The notes: generated by a model from the sequence alone, not told the origin. A DNA stretch of 64,000 nucleotides from JAJECS01 sp965243625 (GCA_965243625.1 CBDEVI010000002.1:1178001-1242000), one strand, 5' to 3'. Positions 41,279 to 50,818 are shown, numbered from the stretch's first letter. Numbers and translations are program-made.

Positions 41279-43047
41279 GGCCGCTCGTCCGGATTCTGAA
41301 ATATGTCCGGCCGCACTGGCGTTGGGCGCTGCTGTCGCTCGCCATGTGGGGTGTCGCCACCACCATGGACCTGCTGATACCGCAGGTCATCGCGCGCGTC
41401 ATCGACGAGGGCATCGGGGCCGGCGACCGGTCGCGCCTCGCCGCGCTGGTGGGCCTGACCGCCGCGCTCATCTTCGTGCGCGGCGCCGGGTTCTTTTTCA
41501 CCCGCATGACCATGCGGGTGTACGAAACGCGGGTGGCGTCCCGCATGCGCCTCGACTTCTACGCGCACCTGCAGCGCCTGCCGTTCAGCTACTACGACCG
41601 CGTGGACAGCGGCGACATCATCACCCGGGCCGTCAGCGATCTGAACCGCGCCCGGATGTTCGCCGGCGTGGGCGTGACCGAGACGGTGCGCATTCTCGGG
41701 CTGTACATCGCAATCATCGTGGGCATGGCTCTCACCAGCGCCACGCTGACGCTGATGATCGTTCCCGTGCTTGTGGTCCTAGCGGGCATGTCGGTGTGGT
41801 ACGGGAGCGTGGTGCGACCCATGTGGCAGCGCATTCAGCAGCAGCAAGCCGCCGTGACCCGGGTGCTATCGGAAAATCTCAACGGCGTGCGGGTGGTGAA
41901 GGCATTTGCCAAGGAGTCCGAGGAAATCGAGGACTTCGACCGCGCGGCCGGCGGGCTGTTCGATCTCTCCATGCGTCCCGCGCAGCTTCGCGCGCGGGTG
42001 ATGCCCGCCATGCTGGCCGTCGCCGGCATCGGCACGGTCATCGTCCTTGGCGTCGGCGGACGCCTGGCGCTCGAAGGCACGGTGTCCGTCGGCGTGCTGG
42101 TGGCCTTCTACTACTACTTTGCCCGGCTGATTCCACCCACGCAGCAGCTGGGATTCGTCGTGCAGCGCATCGCCATCGCCATCGCCTCGGGCGGTCGCGT
42201 GTTCGAGCTGCTGGATGAACCCGTGCGCATTGCCTCGCCGCGGGACGGTCACGCGCCGGACCGGGTTGCCGGCCGGGTTGAACTCGACAGTGTGAGTCTC
42301 GCCTATGGACGCCGGGAGCCCGCGCTGCGCGATGTCAGCGCCAAGGTGCCGGCAGGCTCGATCATCGGGATCGTGGGTCCCACAGGGTCCGGCAAGAGCA
42401 GCCTGGTACAGCTCATTCCGCGGTACTACGACGCGACCGCGGGCACGGTGCGCCTCGACGGCGTCGACGTGCGCCAATTCGACCTGGCAACCCTTCGGCG
42501 ACAGGTAGCCATCGTCCCGCAGGACGCCATGCTGTTCTCGGACTCCGTGCGAAACAACATCGCCTTTGGCGATCCCGAGGCGGACACGGATCGCATCGTC
42601 GCCGCCGCGCGCGACGCGCAAGCGCTCGACTTCATCGAAGACTTGCCCGAGGGCTTCGAAACCGTCGTCGGGGAGCGCGGCGTGGGACTCAGCGGCGGCC
42701 AACGGCAGCGGGTGACCATCGCGCGCGCGCTGCTCACCGATGCGCCGGTGTTGATTCTCGACGACGCAACGGCAAGCGTGGACACGGAGACTGAGCGTCG
42801 CATTCAGGAAGCCCTGCGGGCGCGGGCGCACGGGCGCACCACGTTTGTCATCTCCCAGCGAGTCAGCTCCGTCCAAGGCGCCGATCAGATTCTCGTCATC
42901 GAGGATGGCCGCGTGACCGACCGCGGCACGCACGACGAGCTGGCCGCCCGCCCGGGCTTCTATCGCGGCCTTGTGCAGCGGCAGCGTCACACTGCAGTCA
43001 GCGCCCAGGACTCCCGGCGCGCAACCGCCGTCCGGGACGAGCAGTAG
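41275..43047 (+). CDS. ABC exporter subunit with degenerate nucleotide site, probable AUA start
   Basis: Half transporter: membrane domain (about 1-310) and ATPase. Walker A GPTGSGKSS, signature LSGGQRQR, and Walker B VLILDDATASVD, where the catalytic Glu is replaced by Asp. The start at 41,275 (ATA) gives RPLVRILKYVRPHWRWALLSL, the standard N-terminus, with AAGGGG at 41,262-41,267 and a 7-base spacer; it overlaps the AI-2E stop as ATAA. The first ATG, at 41,344, would cut the first helix. The next gene encodes a full-site partner, so the pair should form a heterodimeric exporter of the TM287/288 or LmrCD type. 590 residues. Confidence 0.88.
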   Translation: MRPLVRILKYVRPHWRWALLSLAMWGVATTMDLLIPQVIARVIDEGIGAGDRSRLAALVGLTAALIFVRGAGFFFTRMTMRVYETRVASRMRLDFYAHLQRLPFSYYDRVDSGDIITRAVSDLNRARMFAGVGVTETVRILGLYIAIIVGMALTSATLTLMIVPVLVVLAGMSVWYGSVVRPMWQRIQQQQAAVTRVLSENLNGVRVVKAFAKESEEIEDFDRAAGGLFDLSMRPAQLRARVMPAMLAVAGIGTVIVLGVGGRLALEGTVSVGVLVAFYYYFARLIPPTQQLGFVVQRIAIAIASGGRVFELLDEPVRIASPRDGHAPDRVAGRVELDSVSLAYGRREPALRDVSAKVPAGSIIGIVGPTGSGKSSLVQLIPRYYDATAGTVRLDGVDVRQFDLATLRRQVAIVPQDAMLFSDSVRNNIAFGDPEADTDRIVAAARDAQALDFIEDLPEGFETVVGERGVGLSGGQRQRVTIARALLTDAPVLILDDATASVDTETERRIQEALRARAHGRTTFVISQRVSSVQGADQILVIEDGRVTDRGTHDELAARPGFYRGLVQRQRHTAVSAQDSRRATAVRDEQ

Positions 43048-43051
43048 CTCG

Positions 43052-44896
43052 ATGGCCATGAGCGGCGCGGACGCCCGCGGCACGTTTGCGGAGGAGTCGG
43101 CGGAGGTTCCCGGCCTCGGCGCCCAGGTTGCCCGACGGCTGCTTGGACTGCTGGCCGCCGACCGCCGGCGCATGGGCATCGCGCTCACGGCGCTCCTGGC
43201 GGTCGCCGGATTTGGCGTGCTGCAGCCAATCATCATCGGACGGGCGATCGACGACGGCGTTCTGGCAAACGATGGGAGCGTGCTCCTCTTTGCGGTCATC
43301 GCCTATGCGGCGGTGACGCTCGGCCACGGAATCGCCCTGGGCGTCCAGCGTCAATTGACCGCGCGCCTGGGGAACCAGCTGCTGCATCGCCTGCGCACGG
43401 GAGTCTTTCGGCAGTATCAGCGCCTCTCGCTTGGATTTTTCGACCGCCAGATCACCGGACGCCTGATCAGCCGCGTCGTGTCGGACATCGAAGCGATCGG
43501 CGAGGTGCTCACCGAAGGTGTGCTTGGCGCCGCGGCCGACGTGGCCATGCTGGTCGGGATCCTGGTGGCCATGAGCCTGCTGAGCTGGCAGCTCACCCTG
43601 CTGTGCCTGGTGGTGACGCCGCTGCTCTACCTCAGCGCCCGGCTCGTGGCCGCCCTGGCGCGCCGGTGGTACCGAACCATGCGAGCCCGCACGTCCACAC
43701 TCAACGGTGTGCTGGCCGAGTCGGTGCTCGGCATGCGCATCACGCAGGCCTTTGCCCGAGAAGCGGTGAATCTCGAGCGCTTCGACGTGGTCAACCAGTC
43801 GCAGCTCCAGGCGCAATTCCGCACCTTCACCATCTCCTCCGCCACCGTGCCCGTGGTCGAGGTGTTCACCGCCGTCGCCACCGGCCTGGTGCTCTGGTTT
43901 GGCGGCAGCTTCGTGATTGACGGGATTGACGGACTGACGGTGGGTCTGGTCGCCACGTTCGCGCTGTTCATCGAGCGCTTCTTCGCCCCAATCCAGGAGC
44001 TCGCCGCACGCTACGAAACGCTGCAGGGCGCCCTGGCCTCGGGTGAGCGCGTTTTCGAGATTCTGGATATCGAACCGGAGATCACCGACGCCCCCGACGC
44101 GCAGGAGCTTGGGGTAATCAGGGGCGAGATCCAATTCAGCCAGGTGAACTTCGGCTACGACCCCGAGTCACCCGTGCTCCACGATTTCGAGCTGCACGCG
44201 CGTCCGGGGGACATGATCGCGCTTGTCGGGGCGACCGGCGCCGGCAAGACCACGGCCATCAACCTGCTGTTTCGCCTCTACGACGTGACGTCAGGCTCGA
44301 TCACGGTCGACGGTCACGACGTGCGCCACGTCACCCAGCGATCGCTCCGACAGCGCATGGCCCTGGTGCTGCAAGAGCCGACGCTCTTCAGCGGGAGCAT
44401 CCACGACAACATTGCCTATGGCCGACCGACGGCGTCTCGCGACGAAGTGGTCACCGCAGCGCAAGCGGTTGGACTGCACGACTTCGTGGACTCGCTGCCG
44501 TTTGGCTATGACACCCAGGTCGAAGAGCGCGGCGGCGGCCTCTCCATTGGGCAGCGGCAACTGGTGTCATTCGCCCGAGCGCTGCTGCTGGACCCGCGCG
44601 TGCTCGTGTTGGACGAGGCGACCAGCGCCGTGGACGCCCAGACCGAGGCGTACATTCAGCGCGGCCTCGAGACGCTCATGGCCGGACGCACGGCCATCGT
44701 GATCGCGCACCGCCTGTCAACGGTGCAGCGGGCAACGGAGATCGTCGTCCTGGAGCACGGGCGAATCGTGGAGCGCGGCACGCACGACGAGCTGCTCGAC
44801 CGCGGCGGGCTCTATCACGGCCTGCATACGCTGGGGCTTGGCACGATGGACGAGCTCGACAGCGCCACCGCCCGGCGCGCGGCCAGGGGGTCATGA
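43052..44896 (+). CDS. ABC exporter subunit with consensus nucleotide site
   Basis: 614-residue half transporter. The membrane domain spans about 40-350. The ATPase has Walker A GATGAGKTT, signature LSIGQRQLVSFARA and Walker B VLVLDEATSAVD with the catalytic glutamate intact, in contrast to the partner at 41,275. This asymmetry matches heterodimeric exporters. Start at ATG 43,052, 4 bases after the partner's stop; a longer frame upstream overlaps the partner and is rejected. Substrate (lipid, drug or peptide) cannot be told from sequence. The 3' end overlaps the esterase start as ATGA. Confidence 0.9.
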   Translation: MAMSGADARGTFAEESAEVPGLGAQVARRLLGLLAADRRRMGIALTALLAVAGFGVLQPIIIGRAIDDGVLANDGSVLLFAVIAYAAVTLGHGIALGVQRQLTARLGNQLLHRLRTGVFRQYQRLSLGFFDRQITGRLISRVVSDIEAIGEVLTEGVLGAAADVAMLVGILVAMSLLSWQLTLLCLVVTPLLYLSARLVAALARRWYRTMRARTSTLNGVLAESVLGMRITQAFAREAVNLERFDVVNQSQLQAQFRTFTISSATVPVVEVFTAVATGLVLWFGGSFVIDGIDGLTVGLVATFALFIERFFAPIQELAARYETLQGALASGERVFEILDIEPEITDAPDAQELGVIRGEIQFSQVNFGYDPESPVLHDFELHARPGDMIALVGATGAGKTTAINLLFRLYDVTSGSITVDGHDVRHVTQRSLRQRMALVLQEPTLFSGSIHDNIAYGRPTASRDEVVTAAQAVGLHDFVDSLPFGYDTQVEERGGGLSIGQRQLVSFARALLLDPRVLVLDEATSAVDAQTEAYIQRGLETLMAGRTAIVIAHRLSTVQRATEIVVLEHGRIVERGTHDELLDRGGLYHGLHTLGLGTMDELDSATARRAARGS

Positions 44897-45582
44897 CGGT
44901 GCCCGATCGTTGGGAGCCTATTCCGGCTCCCCTGGAGCATCTCATCGTCCCGCCGCGGACGGATTCCGAATCCTACGCACTGCTCGTGCTCCTGCACGGT
45001 CGCGGGGCCGATGCGCACGATCTCCTGCCGCTGGCAAACGAGCTCGGTCGCGACGACCTGCTCGTGGTGTCCCCCCAGGCGCCCTACGCGCTCCCCGGTC
45101 CATTCGGCATCGGCTACGCCTGGTACGACATGCACGACATCGGCGATCCCGATCCCGTGACCTTCGAGCCGAGCCTGACCCGGCTGCGAGAGTTCCTGGA
45201 CGCCGTTGTCGCCGGCTATCCGGTCGATGCAGACCGCGTATTCCTGCTTGGCTTCAGTCAGGGCGCGGTGATGTCGCTGGCCACGGCCTCCACCGATTCC
45301 AGGCGATTGGCCGGCGTCGTCGCGCTGAGCGGGTACCTGCCCGAGTCGGTGGAGCGTGCTCCAGGCGGAAACCTCGACGACCTGCCCGTCTTCATCGGAC
45401 ACGGAAACGTCGACCCACTCATTCCCGTGACCGAAGGTCACAACGCCCGAGACGTCCTCATCGCCAAAGGCGCCGACGTGACGTACCGCGAATACTCAGT
45501 CGCCCACCGCATCGCTCCGGAAGAGCTGGACGATGTTCGTGAGTGGCTGGCCACCAGGATCGACGCGGCCCCGCCGCGGTAG
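44893..45582 (+). CDS. Alpha/beta hydrolase, phospholipase/carboxylesterase family
   Basis: 229 residues. Family features: VLLHGRGADAHDLLPLANEL (oxyanion region), nucleophile in GFSQGAVMS, acid in FIGHGNVDPLIPV and histidine in SVAHRI. Similar to YpfH-type serine esterases. Start overlaps the ABC gene stop as ATGA, so it is part of the operon with the AI-2E permease and the exporter. A role in removing an acyl group from an exported compound is conceivable but unproven. No signal peptide. Confidence 0.88.
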   Translation: MTVPDRWEPIPAPLEHLIVPPRTDSESYALLVLLHGRGADAHDLLPLANELGRDDLLVVSPQAPYALPGPFGIGYAWYDMHDIGDPDPVTFEPSLTRLREFLDAVVAGYPVDADRVFLLGFSQGAVMSLATASTDSRRLAGVVALSGYLPESVERAPGGNLDDLPVFIGHGNVDPLIPVTEGHNARDVLIAKGADVTYREYSVAHRIAPEELDDVREWLATRIDAAPPR

Positions 45583-45596
45583 TCCCGCGGCCCGAA

Positions 45597-47429
45597 CTAC
45601 TCCTCCGCCGGGGACTCTTCCTGCTCGTCGCGCACCATCAGATGCAGCTCGTCCAGCTGCTCCGGCGCCAACGGCCCAGGCGCTCCGAGCATGAGGTCGA
45701 ATCCGGCCTGGTTCTTGGGAAACACGGTGACGTCGCGCAAGTTCTCGGTGCCTCCAAGGAGCATCGCCAGCCGGTCCACGCCCATCGCGATGCCGCCGTG
45801 CGGCGGCGCGCCGTAGGTAAACGCGTCCAACATGTGGCCGATGCTGTCATCGATCTCCGGGTCGCTGTAGCCCATCACCTGGTAGATGCGTCGCAAGTCC
45901 TTGGCGCGGTGGGCGCGGATGCTGCCGCCGCCGATCTCGTGCCCGTTGCAAATCAAGTCGTATTGCTTGGACAAGGCTCGTCCCGGGTCCGTGTAAAGAA
46001 GCTCGAACGAGTCGTCGGCCGGAGAGCAAAACGGGTTATGGCTGAACGTGAAGCCCCCGGATTCCTCGTCGATCTCGAAGAGCGGAAAGTCGATGATCCA
46101 CACGAAGGCCAGCTGATTCGGCCGGACCAAGTCCAGGGCTCGCCCCAGGTGCAGGCGCAAGGCCCCGAGCGATTCGGCCACAACCGGAGCCGATCCAGCG
46201 ACGATGCAGACCAGGTCGCCCTGGTTCGCTCCGGCGTTGTGCGCCGCCGCGCGGAGCGCGTCCTCGCCAAAGAACCGGGCGAGCGGCGAGCGAATGGAGC
46301 CATCGTCGTTCAACGCGATGGTCGCCATGCCGGCCGCCCCGGCCTCTTGCACGATGTCCTGCAACGCGCTCACCTCGCGCCGCGAATAGCCGGCGATTCC
46401 GGGCGCCACCACGGCCTTCACCTGTCCACCGTCGGCGATGGCGTCGTCGAACGCGCGGAATCCGCGACCGGACACATCCGGAGCCACGTCCACGAGTTCG
46501 AGGCCGAAGCGCACGTCCGGCTTGTCGGTGCCGTAGCGGCGGATAGCTTCCGCGTGGCTGATTCGCGGGAATGGAACCTCCGCGAGGTCCTGCGACGACA
46601 GCTTGTCGACGATGTGCAGATAGAGCGACTCAATGAGTTCCAGCAGGTCCTCGCGCTCCACGAAGGCCATCTCGATATCGAGCTGCGTGTGCTCGAACAC
46701 GCGGTCCGCCCGCAGGTCCTCGTCCCGGTAGCAGCGCGCCAACTGGAAGTAGCGGTCCAGTCCGGCCACCATGATCAGCTGCTTCATCTGCTGGGGCGAC
46801 TGCGGCAGGGCGTAGAAGTTTCCAGGGTGCAACCGGCTCGGCACGACGAAGTCCCGCGATCCCTCGGGCGTGCTGCGGACGAGCGTCGGCGTCTCCAACT
46901 CCAGGAAATCGCGCGCCCACAGATACTCCCGCATCTCGCGCACGACCTTGTGGCGCAGCTCGATGAGTTCGCGCAGACGCCGGCGGCGCAGGTCCAAATA
47001 CCGGTGGCGCAGGCGGACGCTTTCGTCCACGTTCGTCTCGGCCGTGATCTCGAACGGCGGCGCCTTGGACTCCGCCAGCACCGTCACGGCCTGCACGCCT
47101 AGCTCGACGTCGCCCGTGTCCAGGTCGGGATTGGCGGTGCCTTGCGGCCGCGACCGAACCGATCCGGACACGCTGAGCACGAATTCCGAACGTGCGCGGC
47201 TGGCGGCCGCGTGCGCTTCCGGCGCCTCGTCGCGGTTGATCACAATTTGGGTGACGCCGTAGCGGTCGCGCAGGTCGATGAAGATCAGCCCGCCCTGGTC
47301 GCGTCGGCGGTGCACCCAGCCGTTGAGCGTGACGGACTGGCCGGCGTGGGCGAGTCGCAATTCGCCACATGTATGCGTGCGCTGGGGCCACGTAGCGCGC
47401 AGCGGGGCGGGTCGTTCAGCGGAGGTCAC
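45597..47429 (-). CDS. aspS: Aspartyl-tRNA synthetase
   Basis: Class IIb synthetase, 610 residues, bacterial type with the GAD insertion domain. The N-terminal OB fold (SVTLNGWVHRRRDQGGLIFIDLRDRYG) binds the anticodon. Motif 2 region: FYALPQSPQQMKQLIMVAGLDRYFQLARCYRDEDLRADR in outline; motif 3: GGIAMGVDRLAMLLGG. GTG start. It follows infC, where many bacteria instead have rpmI-rplT, and is convergent with the esterase. Whether it is discriminating (Asp only) was not tested. Confidence 0.95.
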   Translation of the reverse strand: MTSAERPAPLRATWPQRTHTCGELRLAHAGQSVTLNGWVHRRRDQGGLIFIDLRDRYGVTQIVINRDEAPEAHAAASRARSEFVLSVSGSVRSRPQGTANPDLDTGDVELGVQAVTVLAESKAPPFEITAETNVDESVRLRHRYLDLRRRRLRELIELRHKVVREMREYLWARDFLELETPTLVRSTPEGSRDFVVPSRLHPGNFYALPQSPQQMKQLIMVAGLDRYFQLARCYRDEDLRADRVFEHTQLDIEMAFVEREDLLELIESLYLHIVDKLSSQDLAEVPFPRISHAEAIRRYGTDKPDVRFGLELVDVAPDVSGRGFRAFDDAIADGGQVKAVVAPGIAGYSRREVSALQDIVQEAGAAGMATIALNDDGSIRSPLARFFGEDALRAAAHNAGANQGDLVCIVAGSAPVVAESLGALRLHLGRALDLVRPNQLAFVWIIDFPLFEIDEESGGFTFSHNPFCSPADDSFELLYTDPGRALSKQYDLICNGHEIGGGSIRAHRAKDLRRIYQVMGYSDPEIDDSIGHMLDAFTYGAPPHGGIAMGVDRLAMLLGGTENLRDVTVFPKNQAGFDLMLGAPGPLAPEQLDELHLMVRDEQEESPAEE

Positions 47430-47463
47430 GGCGCGGCTGTGTCTGGAAGCTGGGGAGCGCTGC

Positions 47464-48030
47464 CTAGGCTCGCCCGCTCGGCGCCATGATCACGCTGAGC
47501 ACCCGGCCGTCCTGCTCGGGCATGATGTCCCGCTCGACCACCCCGGAATCGGCCAGCGTCTGCTTGACGCGCTCGAGAATGCGAACGCCGAACTCGGGAT
47601 GGATCCGTTCGCGAGCCCGAAATCGAACCGTGGCCTTCACCTTGTTCCCATCTTTGAGGAAGCGTTCCAGCCGGCGGATGAGGAACTCGAGGTCGTGCTC
47701 ACGCGTGGCCGGGCGAAATCGAACTTCCTTGACCGTGCCGGCCTTTTGGCGCTTCTTGCCCTCTCCCTGCTTGCGTGTTTGGTGGTATTTGAACTTGCCG
47801 TAGTCAAGGATCTTGGCAACCGGCGGATGGGCGTCCGGCGAAACTTCCACCAAGTCGAGCCCACGCCCGCGCGCCACTGCCAGGGCTTGCTCTGTCGGAA
47901 CTATTCCGATTTGCTGACCGTCTTCGTCAATCAAGCGAACTTCGCGGATCCGGATCTCGTCGTTGACCCGGGGGCCCTTGGGTCGGGTCCGCGGTTCCGC
48001 AAATCGATGGTGGGGGGCTCGCAGAGACAA
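47464..48030 (-). CDS. infC: Translation initiation factor IF-3, rare start codon
   Basis: 188 residues, two-domain IF-3. RVNDEIRIREVRLIDEDGQQ opens the N-domain, HPPVAKILDYGKFKYHQ the linker region, and the C-domain contains EVRFRPATREHDLEF and MPEQDGRVLSVIMAP. The frame has no ATG. TTG at 48,030 directly abuts AAGGAG (spacing 0), and CTG two codons later has 6-base spacing. IF-3 genes commonly start on rare codons because IF-3 rejects them, giving autoregulation. rpmI and rplT do not follow; aspS does. Confidence 0.93.
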   Translation of the reverse strand: MSLRAPHHRFAEPRTRPKGPRVNDEIRIREVRLIDEDGQQIGIVPTEQALAVARGRGLDLVEVSPDAHPPVAKILDYGKFKYHQTRKQGEGKKRQKAGTVKEVRFRPATREHDLEFLIRRLERFLKDGNKVKATVRFRARERIHPEFGVRILERVKQTLADSGVVERDIMPEQDGRVLSVIMAPSGRA

Positions 48031-48078
48031 CTCCTTGCGCCGAGGCGCGTCGCGTCAACCAGTACTTCGATTAACGCT

Positions 48079-48106
48079 AGCATATGAGGACCGGGGTACT
48101 TAGCAA
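48079..48106 (-). promoter_or_regulatory. Promoter for infC-aspS
   Basis: Read on the minus strand, TTGCTA (48,106-48,101) and TATGCT (48,084-48,079) are separated by 16 bases. Transcription would start near 48,072 and give a leader of about 45 bases before infC. The divergent gene at 48,164 is on the other side. Confidence 0.45.
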
Positions 48107-48163
48107 CCGCAGGATCGGCCGCTTGGCGCGCCCGGTCCCACGGCTCGAAGGAAAACGCTGCGC

Positions 48164-50647
48164 TTGGTTGACACTGGCCAGGCAAGCCTGAGAGGCGGCA
48201 CACCCCGCCACGATAGCCCCCGAATCCAGGTTGCTCGCGCACCGACGGCTCAAGCCGCTCTCGGGGACCTCTACGTCGTGGTGCAAGGCGGCACGGACCG
48301 CCAGGGACGCAACTTTGTCAGCACGGCGACCACCGCCTACTACGCGGGTGAGACCGATGATATTGCCGCGGCGTTGGTCAGCGGCATGCGACAAGCGTCC
48401 TACAGCGTCACCGTGTCGGCCGATCCGGGCGAGGCGGCGGCGATCGTCGGCGCCACAGGGGCCGTCATCGCCGACGGCATCGTCTACATCGCCCAGGTCT
48501 TGCCCACGCAGGTCTTTTTCCTGCGCAACGGCACGATCAATGCCCTTCCGAACGAGTCCGATCTCGACTCTGAATACCAATCCAGTCTTGACGTCGAGCA
48601 AGAAATCGACCTGTTTCGCGCGCAGCTCCAGGACGGTGACTGCCTGGTGCTGGCGTCAACGGACCTTCGTCATGAACTCACGGAACGTGAGATCCGCGGC
48701 ATGCTGCGCCGGCGCTCGGCCCAGGAAGCGGCGTACGACATGTGCGCCCTCATCGCCCAGCGCGGCGGGCAACAGTGCGAGGTCCTGGTCGTGCAGTTCG
48801 CGGGCATCTCAGCTCGCGGCCTCCCGACCGATGACAGGCATCCCCCCGCTGCCATGGACACGACACCCATCGATTCCCTGGACGACGAGGACCCGGAGCT
48901 CGCCTATCGGGGCGAGTCGGTGAGCCAGTCGCATGCCGCCGGCCTGCAGTCGCCGCGGCAAGCGGACCCGCGTCCCGGAAGGCGCGTTCAAACCGGCGGG
49001 GCCTACGCCGACGAAGCCCGGTCCGACTTTTCTCGAAGTCAAGCAACGTCGGCGCCAAGGAAGTCATTGGCACAGCGGATCATCTCACTGCCCGTTACGC
49101 TGATCACGCTCATTGTTGTGCTGCCGATGGTGGTGGTGCGTGCGCTCGCGGATCTCGTTACCGGCAGAGGCCGCAACCGGCGCGTTCAGCCGCCAGCAGC
49201 CGCGCCCGAGCCGCCCGCCGACCGACTCGACGACGACTGGGACAGCCTGCGCGACCTTCGGGCCGCAGGTCCCGCCTCCCAGCGGTCCCCGGTCGATGCG
49301 GCGCCGCCCGCGCGCCCGCTGGAGTATGTAGGCGCCGACTTGCAGGGACACCGCGATCCGCTGCTGGTCCGCCGCCGGCGCTCGTTCCCCGGGCCGGGCA
49401 CCCTCCTCTTCGGCTTGTCGCTGGCGTTGCTCGTGGTCATGGCGGTGGTGCTGATCCTGCGAAACTCGCCGGCGCCGGACGAGACCGACCTCGTCGAAAC
49501 GCCCACGCTCGACGGACCGTCGCCGACTGCGACAAGCGCCCCGGGCAATTTCGAACCCGTTGAGTCAAGCTCACGGGCCACGGAGCTGCTCACCCAGGCC
49601 GAAGATCTCTTCCGTGAGGCGCAAGACCGCGGGCCCGATGAAGGCCGCGCCGCCACACTGCTGATGCTGCGCGACGCCGAGGACTTGGCGAACCAGGCGC
49701 TGTCGGCAGACACCGCCCGGCTGCTCGCGCAGGACATCAACCGCCTCCTCGACGACATCACGCGCGAGGAAGAACGCATCAATCGCGTCTACAAGATCGT
49801 CCCAAGCTCAACCATCGACGAGTTCGATAGCGCAGGCATCGGCAGCGCGGTGGAAGCGCTCGATGTTCGACTGGACTCGAAGTATGTGATCGATGCTATT
49901 TCGGATCAGCTGTTGTCCTATGAGACCGCGCGCCAAGGCGTGTCGCTGCTGAGGAAAGGCGATGTCGTCGGCTCGGTGACCGTTCAGGATTTGATCGCCG
50001 TCATCGACCGATCCCTGAGCCCAATCGTCATCGACAATCGATACAACATCTTCAGCATCGATGAGAGCGATACGGCGCGCCTGCTGCGCATCACCGGCAC
50101 GGAGGAGTGGCGAACCCCGGTTGCCTTCGACAACTTCAACAACAATCTCTACGTGCTTGACCCTGGGGCGAACACGATCTTCAAATACCAATGGACCGCC
50201 GGCGGATACGAGTTGGGGCCAACGAGCTACCTGGACGCTCGGGATGAGATTGATATCTCAACGGCCATTGACTTCGCGATCGACGGCGACATCTACGTCC
50301 TGTTCGAGGACGGATCGATCCTGAGGTTCCGCGGCGGCTCCCAGATCGGCTTTACCATCGCCGGGCTCGAGGGTGATGCGCTGCGTGCGTCCCGGATTTT
50401 CACCGACGCCGAGTCGGAGAGCCTCTTCCTGGCCGACGTTTCCAACAAGCGCATCGTCGAAATCGACAAGCGCGAGGGAACCGCGGGAGCCTTCGTCCGG
50501 CAATTCAAATACGCCGGCTCGGATGACTTCTTCGGCGATATTCGCGGGCTCTGGGTCAGTGAAATCGACGGGCGCATGATTGTGCTCGGCAAGGACAGGC
50601 TGCGTCAGTTCGTCCTGCCGCGACTCGCCGACGGCACAGGCGCCTAG
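48164..50647 (+). CDS. Membrane protein with degenerate PP2C-like domain and beta-propeller
   Basis: 827 residues in one chain. The N-terminal cytoplasmic region (about 30-215) resembles PPM/PP2C phosphatases (GDLYVVVQGGTDRQG, GDCLVLASTDL), but the D-G-x-G-G metal motif is absent, so it is probably inactive or only a binding module. A disordered region and a hydrophobic stretch (about 305-335) are followed by a strong TM helix (about 410-430), a charged coiled helix region (about 465-545), and a C-terminal six-strand-like repeat region (about 600-827; LYVLDPGANTIFKYQW, LFLADVSNKRIVEID) similar to NHL propellers. TTG start with AAGGA 12 bases upstream. Likely a signalling or scaffold protein. 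Confidence 0.7.
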   Translation: MVDTGQASLRGGTPRHDSPRIQVARAPTAQAALGDLYVVVQGGTDRQGRNFVSTATTAYYAGETDDIAAALVSGMRQASYSVTVSADPGEAAAIVGATGAVIADGIVYIAQVLPTQVFFLRNGTINALPNESDLDSEYQSSLDVEQEIDLFRAQLQDGDCLVLASTDLRHELTEREIRGMLRRRSAQEAAYDMCALIAQRGGQQCEVLVVQFAGISARGLPTDDRHPPAAMDTTPIDSLDDEDPELAYRGESVSQSHAAGLQSPRQADPRPGRRVQTGGAYADEARSDFSRSQATSAPRKSLAQRIISLPVTLITLIVVLPMVVVRALADLVTGRGRNRRVQPPAAAPEPPADRLDDDWDSLRDLRAAGPASQRSPVDAAPPARPLEYVGADLQGHRDPLLVRRRRSFPGPGTLLFGLSLALLVVMAVVLILRNSPAPDETDLVETPTLDGPSPTATSAPGNFEPVESSSRATELLTQAEDLFREAQDRGPDEGRAATLLMLRDAEDLANQALSADTARLLAQDINRLLDDITREEERINRVYKIVPSSTIDEFDSAGIGSAVEALDVRLDSKYVIDAISDQLLSYETARQGVSLLRKGDVVGSVTVQDLIAVIDRSLSPIVIDNRYNIFSIDESDTARLLRITGTEEWRTPVAFDNFNNNLYVLDPGANTIFKYQWTAGGYELGPTSYLDARDEIDISTAIDFAIDGDIYVLFEDGSILRFRGGSQIGFTIAGLEGDALRASRIFTDAESESLFLADVSNKRIVEIDKREGTAGAFVRQFKYAGSDDFFGDIRGLWVSEIDGRMIVLGKDRLRQFVLPRLADGTGA

Positions 50648-50667
50648 GCGCGCCGCCGAGCTGACAG

Positions 50668-50741
50668 TGGAGCGGGGAACGGGAATCGAACCCGCGTTTT
50701 GGGCTTGGGAAGCCCACGTTGGGCCACTCAACTATCCCCGC
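50668..50741 (-). tRNA. tRNA-Gly (anticodon CCC)
   Basis: Minus strand, 71 nt plus encoded CCA. Acceptor GCGGGGA pairs with TCCCCGC. D arm is GTT/AAC, anticodon stem TGGGC/GCCCA holds loop TTCCCAA (anticodon CCC), and T stem GCGGG/CCCGT holds TTCGATT. Discriminator T and CCA (50,668-50,670) are encoded. A possible -35 TTGACG lies upstream at 50,796-50,791, but a matching -10 is poor. Confidence 0.93.
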
Positions 50742-50812
50742 CGGAAGCGCATTCGCGCGGCGCCCCAAGCTTCACGCGCGTCCGAACCGCCGTCAACTGG
50801 GGCCGCTTCGGG

Positions 50813-50818
50813 TATAGT
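50813..50818 (+). promoter_or_regulatory. Possible extended -10 for the moxR gene
   Basis: TATAGT preceded by GG lies 55 bases before the moxR ATG and is the best -10-like site in the gap from tRNA-Gly. No convincing -35 is present at the expected distance, so it is only a candidate. Confidence 0.3.

Noticed and set aside
45543..47102. Long open frame on the plus strand opposite aspS
   Set aside because: No homology-like features, and it runs fully over a clear aspS gene.
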